A DNA stretch of 53,763 nt from contig CAYMUR010000026.1 of assembly GCA_964393615.1 (NCBI GenBank), positions 1 to 53,763 of the forward strand, in the 5' to 3' direction. Below, one piece after another: positions 26,546 to 34,453 of this stretch. The stretch is from CAYMUR01 sp964393615. GTDB lineage: Bacteria; Planctomycetota; Planctomycetia; Pirellulales; Pirellulaceae. Position 1 is the first letter of the stretch. Every line of letters starts with the position of its first letter. The translations under genes and the position numbers were made by a program. The notes under the pieces were generated by a model. That model searched no databases, was not told the origin of the DNA, and saw nothing but the letters and a program-made list of their open reading frames with translations.

Positions 26546-26585
26546 CAAATGCTAGATTTGTCTGGCAAATGCTAGATTTCACTGG
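26546..26585. repeat. Two-copy 20-bp tandem repeat
   Basis: CAAATGCTAGATTTGTCTGG is followed directly by a copy differing at two positions (26566-26585). It lies between the terminator and the stop codon of the minus-strand small gene. Probably a recent slip duplication. Confidence 0.85.
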
Positions 26586-26589
26586 ATTG

Positions 26590-26814
26590 TCAATCGCGAG
26601 GTCGGACGACACCCGTTAACCCAGAATAATCTGAGCGGTCCTCGTCATGCCACAACGGGAGCCCTAATTCAACACGCGCCCTCAACTGCTCAATCTTTGA
26701 CATCGAACCAGCAGGAGCGTCTGTGGGATCAAATTCATCTGTCATGGAAGGAGCAAAATCCTCGTCATGACCATACTTAAGAATCGCATCAAATACATTT
26801 TGCACTTCTTGCAT
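26590..26814 (-). CDS. Small acidic protein, planctomycete-type, unknown function
   Basis: ATG 26814 (MQEVQNVFDAIL) is chosen because GGAGG lies 12 bases upstream; ATG 26859 would add 15 residues. The 74-residue protein has an acidic middle (YGHDEDFAPSMTDEFDPTD) and a conserved-looking C-terminal SKIEQLRARVELGLPLWHDEDRSD. I recall similar C-terminal motifs in short planctomycete proteins, but no function is known. It is convergent with csrA across the terminator at 26460. Confidence 0.6.
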   Translation of the reverse strand: MQEVQNVFDAILKYGHDEDFAPSMTDEFDPTDAPAGSMSKIEQLRARVELGLPLWHDEDRSDYSGLTGVVRPRD

Positions 26815-27379
26815 CGACTGTTTGTTCCTCCAAATACAACGATTACCTGCTGGCACCATAACACCGCCCAGTAACCAAACCCACGGTTCGAAAAACAGTC
26901 ACCTAACACATCACAAATTTACCCGAAACACATACACAATGTCCGTGCTTATTACTGCAAGATGGCCACAGATAAAAAAGCAACCATAAGGCGGGAAAAT
27001 ACTGATCTGAAAGGTGCCACTACTCAACATCTAATTATTGTCACTGATTACGTTTTGTCAACTATCTTCGGGCAAATTTCTTAAGATTTGTGACCTGAAA
27101 CCGATTCTCCAAGACACAGAAGACTACCGGTTACACATTCCTGGAAAAGTAGACCAATTACACCAATGACAAGGTCAATCAACTGTGCTAGGCATGCAAA
27201 ATACTGTTATTCAACAAGACAATCATCTGTTGGCATGGAACTGACACAACCAGTGCCTGGAAGGTTTAGCAGGTAGCACCCTGATCAACACGCTGTGATT
27301 GCTAAGTTTTCATCCACATCCACAACATCAGGGAGCACTTTCCAGACTTGGGCGACCGCAACCGATTGTGTCGGAACAA
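26815..27379. other. Intergenic region, about 565 bases
   Basis: Between the start of the small acidic gene and the stop of holB. No reading frame with coding character, no tRNA and no clear hairpin is visible. It should contain the promoter of the small acidic gene. Confidence 0.3.
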
Positions 27380-28423
27380 TCAATGTGCCAAATCGTCTAC
27401 CCAACACTCGAGCAAAGTAGACACATTGGCATTGGCTTGCAATTGGTCGACCGCCAACAAACATCGCTCCAGCTTTTGCGCGACGCGCGTCTCGTCACCG
27501 TTCCCTTCGTGCAAAGCCCGCTGAACCGTTTCTTGCAGGCCTTTCTGTTGTTCGCCAAGCTGGACACCGGTCATAAGACGGATCAAGCCAGAATAAAACT
27601 CTGCACCCGACAAAATCACTTGGCGCATCCTCTGCCGCTTCCGCGGTACGTCTTGTCCAACATCATCCAGAAAATCCGTTAACAAGCGGCTCAATGCCAC
27701 GGAATCGGGATGGCGTTGCGCCAAGAACTCAAACAACTGTGTCCGGATTTCATACAAGTCCGAATCTGCATATTCAAGCGCTCGCTCTAGACTACCTTCC
27801 GACTGCTGGGCTAATTCGGCTGCTTGATTCGGGTCTTCCACCAATCCTTGCTTCAGGAGCAATTGTTGGACCGCCGACGTCGGCAAAGCACCAAACCGAA
27901 TTACCTGACACCGCGAACGAATCGTGGGAAGTTGTTTATATTCACTTGTACCAATTAAAAACAAAATGGAACGCGGAGGTGGCTCCTCAAGCGTCTTGAG
28001 CAAACAGTTAGCTCCTTCCTGATTCAAAAAATCCGCATCGTCTATAATAGCGATCTTGCGGCCCCCACAAAAAGGCTTCAAGTTCATACGCTGGCATAGT
28101 CCCTCCCGCGTGCCATGCTCTCTGTCACCAACAAACCTCTCTTTCGGGATAAACCTTTCGCCATCCTGTTTGCGCACTATTTCCAAATCCGGGTGCGATT
28201 CGTTGTGTACCTGCCGACAGGCAGGACACTCGCCACACGACTCCAACTCATGTTCCGGGTGTTCTTCGCACAACAAAGCAGCTGCCATTTTCTGGGCAAA
28301 TCGAAACTTGCCGATTCCCGCTGGGCCAACAAACAGAAAAGTACTGGCCAGTCGTCCGCGCTGGACACAACGGCGGAAACGCTCTACGATCGATTCGTGG
28401 CCTAGAATCTCTTGCCAACTCAT
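27380..28423 (-). CDS. holB: DNA polymerase III subunit delta' (clamp-loader)
   Basis: A 347-residue AAA+ family protein from ATG 28423 (MSWQEILGHESIVERF); GGAAG lies upstream and a second ATG is at 28426. Motifs are the P-loop-like FVGPAGIGKFRFAQ, a zinc module with cysteines in LLCEEHPEHELESCGECPACRQ, the DADFLNQEGANCLLKTLEEPP block (delta'-type SRC region) and the RSRCQVIRF arginine region. The P-loop lacks the Ser/Thr after GK, as in non-hydrolysing delta' subunits. It follows tmk by 68 bases on the same strand, a common bacterial pairing. Confidence 0.92.
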   Translation of the reverse strand: MSWQEILGHESIVERFRRCVQRGRLASTFLFVGPAGIGKFRFAQKMAAALLCEEHPEHELESCGECPACRQVHNESHPDLEIVRKQDGERFIPKERFVGDREHGTREGLCQRMNLKPFCGGRKIAIIDDADFLNQEGANCLLKTLEEPPPRSILFLIGTSEYKQLPTIRSRCQVIRFGALPTSAVQQLLLKQGLVEDPNQAAELAQQSEGSLERALEYADSDLYEIRTQLFEFLAQRHPDSVALSRLLTDFLDDVGQDVPRKRQRMRQVILSGAEFYSGLIRLMTGVQLGEQQKGLQETVQRALHEGNGDETRVAQKLERCLLAVDQLQANANVSTLLECWVDDLAH

Positions 28424-28491
28424 CATGAAACTTCCAACAGGATAAACCGCGAACTTCACAGTAACAAAGCAACTTTGATGATTCCGCCAGC

Positions 28492-29118
28492 CTACGGATT
28501 AAGGTTGCTTGTCTCCATTATCTTTTTGGCCGCCTCTTTCTGAATGTCCGCTTGGACCGCGTCGATTTCGCGTCCTGCATCAATGACGACAATCTTATCA
28601 GGGTTACGATTAGCCTCCGTCAGATAACCTTGCCTAACACGCTGGGCGAAGGCGTCGCCCTGGCTTTCCATCCGATCTTTTTGACGATCGATACGCCCCG
28701 TCGCTGCTTGAACATCTATGTCCAGGACAAACGTTAAATCGGGCATTCGACTAGCCGTTGCTACCTGACCAACGTCCCAGACGGCACCAACCTCCAACTG
28801 ACCACCATAGCCTTGATAGGCAACATTGGCCAGTAGATACCGATCAGACACAACAATTTTACCTGCCTCTAATGCTGGCTCGATAATCTCTTCGACCAGC
28901 TGAGCACGGGCAGCCATGTAAAGCAGCATTTCAGCACGGCGAACCATACCAACTTCATGACTAGTTAACAAAATATCACGGATCGCCTCGCCCAACTCAG
29001 TCGTTCCCGGATCACGACAAACAACCACATCGTGTCCCGAATTACGTAGCCATGTGCAAAAAAGAGTAGACTGCGTTGATTTCCCTCCCCCATCGACGCC
29101 ATCTAATGAAAAAAACAT
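28492..29118 (-). CDS. tmk: Thymidylate kinase
   Basis: A 208-residue dTMP kinase. It has the P-loop FSLDGVDGGGKSTQ near the N-terminus, the DPGTTELGEAIRDILL motif (here CRDPGTT replaces the usual REPGGT), the ISDRY-like VVSDRYLLANVAYQG and the TFVLDIDVQ/RIDRQKDRMESQG lid region. It phosphorylates dTMP to dTDP for DNA synthesis. First gene of the tmk-holB pair. The DPGTTELG form, with TT in place of the usual GG, is a mild variation of the phosphate-binding arginine loop. Confidence 0.93.
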   Translation of the reverse strand: MFFSLDGVDGGGKSTQSTLFCTWLRNSGHDVVVCRDPGTTELGEAIRDILLTSHEVGMVRRAEMLLYMAARAQLVEEIIEPALEAGKIVVSDRYLLANVAYQGYGGQLEVGAVWDVGQVATASRMPDLTFVLDIDVQAATGRIDRQKDRMESQGDAFAQRVRQGYLTEANRNPDKIVVIDAGREIDAVQADIQKEAAKKIMETSNLNP

Positions 29119-29395
29119 GCTGCATCTGCCCTCCGAGGGTACTGCATTACTAGGACTCAGGCAGGATCTCTCACGCCATCACAACGTCATACGGATCCAG
29201 AGAACAAAACCCAAAATCTATTCTAAGGAAGGTCGCCTGATTTGGGGACACCCATTGACAAAGAACCCCCAAATCGGTGGTAAATAATTTCTGACAAAAT
29301 CGAGGCCATGGGAACACCCTGCCAGAAGAAAATGGGAAAACCACGGACAAAAACAAGGTGAGGTATGGTAGTTCCGTTACGAAACTTTTCCCCCA

Positions 29396-31618
29396 CTAAT
29401 CACTTTCCGGCGAAGAAAGTGACAAAGGAAGTCCAGCCCCAGCCGCGCGCCCAATCGCTCCCCAGTCGAATGATGTCCCTTCCATTGTCGCAGCAGGGCC
29501 ACTCCGTACCGGACCGGCAGGATGTGACGACTGAATTCCTCCTAACCCAAGTCCACCCCATGTGAATGGCTGGTCGTCAGCCGATGTTCGCGACACTGCT
29601 GATGGGGTCTGTTCTTGCGGAATGATGGGTTGAAGGGTACCCGCAGAAGGTATCGGTGAAAGTTTTGTATCACCATCCGTTGTGCCGTCCGAATGCTGTG
29701 GATACAAACCACGACTAATCACCTTGGGGCGAGTAAATCCGAAATCCATGTACGTACTGGCATCTCGACGGCGGGCATGACCCAAGGCATCCCAATAAGC
29801 CTTGGCAGACCACGGCCCTTCGGCGAGCGAAATATTGTTGTATTCTAGCAATGACCCTTTCCGCATGTGCACTTGGGAAATCGTTTGATTATAGGCGACC
29901 AGGGCACGGAAATAAGACCGTTCAGCTTGAGCCAGGCGGCGCTGTGCATCCAACAACAAATCAAGCGTCACGGTTCCCGCTTCGTAGGCGACATCAACCG
30001 CTTCCACCTCCTGGTGAGCGGCATCAAGTGTATTGAAATTATTCTGAGTTAACACATAGTGACCGTCGAGATTCTGAATCGCATCAGCCAACTGATGACT
30101 GGCTTCCAATTCCATATTCTGCAAGACTGCCTTGTCACGCGCTACTCTCAGAGTGGCCTGCCGGACTCCCGCCAATTCACGGCGAAATCCAACCGGAAAT
30201 CCAAATTCGAGTCCTACACGAAACTCCTGGTAATGACCTTCTGTCAATTCTTGATAGGCAGTAGACCCGATCGCTGGAAAATTCACCGTCTGCCGATCCG
30301 CCGATGCCAACTCGTCGCCGACTCCCAACCAACGGTATAAAGAGGTTGCATCCAATTGTGGCAACAAGTTATTCCGGGCAGCCATCAACTGCATTTCACG
30401 CTGTTTAATACGCCACTTCTGCGAACGCAGTTCCACGCTTCTTGTCAATGTCTCACACAGAATTTGCCGCCAATCAAAACTTACCTGGGAAGTAGTCGGT
30501 TTATCGATCGGCCTAATAAAGCGACCGTCTGACACTGCCAACCCCATCAAGAACCGCAACCTGTTCTCGCACTTGAAGAGTTCTCCCTTCGCTGCCAGCA
30601 CGCGACCTTGGAATTCAAAATATTGCTGCCTGGCTTGGGCCAGTTTATCAGCTTCTCCACCCTGTAATTTTCCTGCGAGAGCGTTAATCTTTTTCCAAGT
30701 TGCCAAAGAACTATCACGACCTTGGACTTCCGCATCCAAAATCCGATAGCAGAACAACAGTTCCCAATACGCCGTTTCCACCTGAAACACGAGGTCTCGG
30801 ACAGATTTCTCAAAATCGGCGATTTCGATGTCGGTTTGGATTCGTGCGACAACCACTGGTATTCGATTGATCTGGACACCACCACCACGCATCAACGGAT
30901 GGCGAAACTCCATTTCCCATTCAGCGGTCCACAAACTCGACAACGGTTGACTGATGGTTCGAGCTCGCATGTTGTCGTATTGATGGCGTGTTCGGATCGC
31001 TAACTGCGAACCGGGAGCGGTCCGTTTGGTTAGTTCTAACTGGCTGGTCGCCAAGTCCTGGTAATCAAGGCTGCTGAAAAACCCAGCGTCAATCGACAAG
31101 TTACGCGGACGATCTCGACGGTCCCAAAACAAGTTGGCCGCAAATTGTGTATCAAAAGCTGCCAGGGCACCTTCAACCCCTAAATTCGGATCACTCTCCT
31201 GTATCGCCGGTTCATAGACGGTCTGTGCAAAATCCGGGTTTTGCATCAGGCTTGTGGGAACCCCAGGTCCCCCATTGAACGAACCAACGGCTGACTGCAC
31301 TAGACTCCCACCAAATCCGGTTCCGATCGTCCGGATCACTTTACTATTGTGTAACGTGGCACAGATTGCTTCTTCCAGCGTCAAGTCCCAGTAGTCTTCA
31401 AAATCACCGTTGAGCACCGTCAACGGCGCTTGTGTGTTTGCCGCATCAGGCAGTGAATTCGTCTCCACATCAGGCGTTTCCAGCGTGGTTGCCACATCTA
31501 AATAATGTGAAAGATCACCATCCTCGTGGAAATAGAAAGGTTGGATCGGATGGCAACCCGTGCATAGCACGACCCAACATAATGCCAATGACCAAAAACG
31601 GATGACTTGCCGACTCAT
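29396..31618 (-). CDS. TolC-family outer-membrane lipoprotein, long form
   Basis: ATG 31618 starts a lipoprotein signal (FWSLALCWVVLCTGCHP). The 740-residue product is much longer than typical TolC (about 470). Two outer-membrane-efflux segments are seen as helical text around DLVFQVETAYWELLFCYRILDAEV and VRGSVELRSQKW-like parts, with the second repeat ending QRRLAQAERSYFRALVAYNQTISQVHMRKGSLL. A proline/serine-rich tail (about 110 residues) follows. No membrane-fusion or inner-membrane pump gene is adjacent, so the partner is elsewhere. The frame is open to 31783, but the first 55 codons lack a signal. Confidence 0.82.
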   Translation of the reverse strand: MSRQVIRFWSLALCWVVLCTGCHPIQPFYFHEDGDLSHYLDVATTLETPDVETNSLPDAANTQAPLTVLNGDFEDYWDLTLEEAICATLHNSKVIRTIGTGFGGSLVQSAVGSFNGGPGVPTSLMQNPDFAQTVYEPAIQESDPNLGVEGALAAFDTQFAANLFWDRRDRPRNLSIDAGFFSSLDYQDLATSQLELTKRTAPGSQLAIRTRHQYDNMRARTISQPLSSLWTAEWEMEFRHPLMRGGGVQINRIPVVVARIQTDIEIADFEKSVRDLVFQVETAYWELLFCYRILDAEVQGRDSSLATWKKINALAGKLQGGEADKLAQARQQYFEFQGRVLAAKGELFKCENRLRFLMGLAVSDGRFIRPIDKPTTSQVSFDWRQILCETLTRSVELRSQKWRIKQREMQLMAARNNLLPQLDATSLYRWLGVGDELASADRQTVNFPAIGSTAYQELTEGHYQEFRVGLEFGFPVGFRRELAGVRQATLRVARDKAVLQNMELEASHQLADAIQNLDGHYVLTQNNFNTLDAAHQEVEAVDVAYEAGTVTLDLLLDAQRRLAQAERSYFRALVAYNQTISQVHMRKGSLLEYNNISLAEGPWSAKAYWDALGHARRRDASTYMDFGFTRPKVISRGLYPQHSDGTTDGDTKLSPIPSAGTLQPIIPQEQTPSAVSRTSADDQPFTWGGLGLGGIQSSHPAGPVRSGPAATMEGTSFDWGAIGRAAGAGLPLSLSSPESD

Positions 31619-32094
31619 GAAAGCTTTCTTCCCAGTAGGTCTTCTTCGCGCCAAACGCGAAAAAACATCAGTACAGGGTATGTTTTGACTACAACGGCTC
31701 TCGTCACTCGCTAGGGACGAGTTCACAAATGGCTCAGGAGCCCCCCTGAACTGATCTACCGCAGTCGTTTCGTTATGTCCCAAAGCCTGGTCATTCGACC
31801 TGCTGACAGCTAATTAATGACCGGACACTGGAAAATACCAGCGGTATTACCTACCGAGCACCAAGCGACAAGTGCGCGCGTCGATGGTGGCATTCGGCAA
31901 TGGTGGTATCGTCTGCCTAATCAGAAAACTTTGAAGAATCCCTACAATTCTGCTGACCGGCAAAAAGATCGCAAATTACCCATCTATCGCATGGGGGTTA
32001 ATTCAACAGGTGATTTCGATTCCCGGTGAAAACCGAGCGCTGACGCTGGTTTCGACAGCCATCTTCACACCCCAAATTCTCCCAGCGCAGATCG
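31619..32094. other. Intergenic region, about 475 bases
   Basis: Located upstream of the TolC-like gene and downstream of the pseudouridine synthase gene, both on the minus strand. A 70-codon frame at 31817-32029 has no recognisable feature. It should hold the TolC-like gene's promoter. Confidence 0.3.
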
Positions 32095-32826
32095 TCAGAT
32101 TCCATCACCCTCTTGAACCAGCCAAGGTGAAAATTGGCAGTGCTCTTTCCAACATGTTGGTAGGGGTGCTACCACGGTGACAGACTGGCGCGTCATTGGA
32201 TGCGCAAACTGTAGTCGCCTTGCATGCAATGCAATCCACCTGCCACGAGGGTCTTCTGACACAGGGCCAAACATTGTTTGGGCACCGTAAAGCGTGTCGC
32301 CCAAAAGCGGAAATCCCCGCGATGAGGCCTGCAGGCGAATTTGATGGGTACGACCAGTCTCCAATGTGATTTCCGTTAAAGTGACAGTATCCAAACGAGC
32401 TAGAACACGAAAATGAAGGAGAGCATGTCGACTGCCAGCATCGCTTTCAGCACACAACTCAGCGCGTGCCACGTCGGGAATTTTTCGGACCCAATCCGAC
32501 CATGTCCCTTCCTCCTCAGAAATCACGTTTTCTGTCAGTGCCAGGTAGTGTTTCGCGATACGACGTGCTTGAAACTGCTCCCCGAAACGTCGCGCAGCAC
32601 GTGAATTTTTTGCAAGCAACAAGGCTCCCGAAGCAGGTCGGTCGATGCGGTGAGGAACTCCCAAGTACACGTTGCCCGGTTGGTTAGCCCGTTGACACAA
32701 AAAGTCCTTGACACGAACCACAAGACTATCAATGCCGGGAGGAGCCTGTGTCAAAACACCGCCCGGCTTGCCAACAACCAGACAGGGACCGTCTTCGTAC
32801 AACAGCTTAAATCCCGATGGATCCAT
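32095..32826 (-). CDS. RluA-family pseudouridine synthase
   Basis: A 243-residue enzyme from ATG 32826 (MDPSGFKLLYEDG). The catalytic aspartate lies in VPHRIDRPASGALLLAK (Asp62), the RluA motif II. The C-terminal QIRLQASSRGFPLLGDTLYGA block is also typical. It lacks an N-terminal S4 domain, so it belongs with the short RluA-like group acting on rRNA or tRNA; the target site cannot be read. The ORF extends upstream to 32895, but that adds only a doubtful leader. Divergent from the gene at 33045. Confidence 0.9.
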   Translation of the reverse strand: MDPSGFKLLYEDGPCLVVGKPGGVLTQAPPGIDSLVVRVKDFLCQRANQPGNVYLGVPHRIDRPASGALLLAKNSRAARRFGEQFQARRIAKHYLALTENVISEEEGTWSDWVRKIPDVARAELCAESDAGSRHALLHFRVLARLDTVTLTEITLETGRTHQIRLQASSRGFPLLGDTLYGAQTMFGPVSEDPRGRWIALHARRLQFAHPMTRQSVTVVAPLPTCWKEHCQFSPWLVQEGDGI

Positions 32827-33044
32827 ACAAACCATTGTCCCAAAAACCCACGGCGGCAACAGTAGGTACCAACGCTCACCACGAAAGCCTCTCAAAACCG
32901 CTCACCAACATATCACAATCCTTCAGTATTCCTCCCCTTCCCCCCAAAGCCCCTCTTTCTCCTGCAAGTTTCTCTTTACCTGAATCGGGTGGTGCTAGTA
33001 CGATAGAACGCTGGCACCAGCTCAGCCCCAGGGAGGCACATGAC

Positions 33045-34361
33045 ATGGACGGTTCAATTTTTCTTGCGTTGGTCGCCGTCATAGGCATCGATTTCGGCTG
33101 GCAGGCACAAGAAGACGGTAGCCTGGAATACATCATTCAATTGGACGAGCTGACACTCCAGGCGATGTTAGAAGGTGAACCGGTCATCAGTGAAATCCAT
33201 CCTGATGTGCATGGTATCCGTAAATTTCGGCTCCAGGTCGGCAATGGAAAGCTACCTCGCGACACGGGAAATTTTGTTCCCTCGCAGTCCACCCCTTCGT
33301 CACAATATCAACCGATTATTGTTCCGGAACCTTCCCTCGCTCCCACCCCCGAACCTTCGTTGGCGGCGGACCCCGATTCAACACAACTGGTTGCGCCCGA
33401 AACAACCTTGCCGGGAGACTCCAGGACTCTCGACTTGGCTACCCCTGAAACCTCCTTGCCGACCGGACCCGATTCAACACAACTGGTTGCGCCCGAAACA
33501 ACCTTGCCGGCCAAGAACGATCCAGGACAAGGACGGCACGCAACACAGCCCACGAAGACCCCAGTTGTCAGTTCGGCAGCGACTGACTTGTCGTCCCCTC
33601 TCTTGCCCAATTCACACGTTACCCCCGAAAGAGTAGCACCACCCTCCTATTCACGATTTTCTGCACCGCCAACGGCAAATGGACCAATCGTACAACCGGC
33701 TATTGGTTCACCATTAACACAGCAGGCACTGCCCCACGACACATCTCAGGACTTAAACGTTGCCGGCACTCATGCGGACAATCTAGGCCCTCCCTCTCCA
33801 CAGGAACCTCAAGAAAATTCCAAACACAGATTAGATACCAGTATTTTTCAAGGTGGACCTGTACAAGAACCTGTCGCTGGAGAGCTTCTCGAGGAAAACA
33901 ACAGCCCTTCTTTTCGGACGCAAATCGCAAACTCTCAACAGCCAGACACGAGACGGCCTAGCCACGAAGCCGATCACCGGCACGACAAACGTTATGCTCA
34001 AGACCGTGGATCAGCCTCCAAAGTCCAGCTGGAACGGCAACAACAACGAAACGGACAGCGAATCGCATTTCGGTCGGAATCTGCCCACAACACTCCGCGA
34101 AACAGCCACCGTGCCCCTCAATTCGCACAGGATTCAGAACGGCTGCATGAAAACAAGGAACAGACATTGCCCACGTATCAGCAAGGGACCGGAACCAGCG
34201 AACCCGCTGCCACACCACAATCCGTATCCACTGGATGGCCCGTCACGCTTTTAGGATTATTCGCTTCGTTGGCTGCCAATGCCTATATGGGCTGGATCAC
34301 GTGGTCAGCAGTTCACCGTTATCGCGATCTGGTTGACGACGTACGGCGTGATGACAACTGA
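33045..34361 (+). CDS. Pro/Thr-rich protein with C-terminal membrane anchor, unknown function
   Basis: ATG 33045 is chosen because GGGAGG lies eight bases upstream; the frame is open from 32817. The 438-residue product has a short N-terminal hydrophobic segment (SIFLALVAVIGIDFGW) and a folded-looking part (about residues 20-70). A long Pro/Thr/Ser/Gln-rich low-complexity stretch follows, then a C-terminal membrane helix (WPVTLLGLFASLAANAYMGWI) and a basic/acidic tail. Two in-frame copies of PDSTQLVAPETTLP come from a 43-bp exact DNA repeat. Possibly a surface or cell-envelope linker; no family recognised. Confidence 0.65.
   Translation: MDGSIFLALVAVIGIDFGWQAQEDGSLEYIIQLDELTLQAMLEGEPVISEIHPDVHGIRKFRLQVGNGKLPRDTGNFVPSQSTPSSQYQPIIVPEPSLAPTPEPSLAADPDSTQLVAPETTLPGDSRTLDLATPETSLPTGPDSTQLVAPETTLPAKNDPGQGRHATQPTKTPVVSSAATDLSSPLLPNSHVTPERVAPPSYSRFSAPPTANGPIVQPAIGSPLTQQALPHDTSQDLNVAGTHADNLGPPSPQEPQENSKHRLDTSIFQGGPVQEPVAGELLEENNSPSFRTQIANSQQPDTRRPSHEADHRHDKRYAQDRGSASKVQLERQQQRNGQRIAFRSESAHNTPRNSHRAPQFAQDSERLHENKEQTLPTYQQGTGTSEPAATPQSVSTGWPVTLLGLFASLAANAYMGWITWSAVHRYRDLVDDVRRDDN
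33372..33414. repeat. 43-bp exact direct repeat, copy 1 (copy 2 at 33468-33510)
   Basis: The copies start CCCGATTCAACACAACTGG and end AACCTTGCCGG. They are 96 bases (32 codons) apart, so the reading frame is kept. Between them a related but diverged unit (TPETSLP) suggests older duplications of the same module. Confidence 0.9.
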
Positions 34362-34369
34362 TATCCGGA

Positions 34370-34425
34370 CAAAAGAAAAGTGAAGACAAAAAAGTTCTGT
34401 TTTACTTTCTTTTCTGTCATCCACT
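34370..34425. terminator. Possible terminator between convergent genes
   Basis: An imperfect AT-rich stem pairs GACAAAAGAAAAGT (from 34370) with ACTTTCTTTTCTGTC (to about 34420) across a loop of roughly 20 bases. It separates the anchored protein gene from the convergent PVC cytochrome gene. The stem contains mismatches, so this is tentative. Confidence 0.4.
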
Positions 34426-34453
34426 TTTGCAGGCCCTCTACAGATCAAATCAT

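Noticed and set aside
31817..32029. 70-codon frame upstream of the TolC-like gene
   Set aside because: No ribosome site, no motif and no neighbour supporting it.
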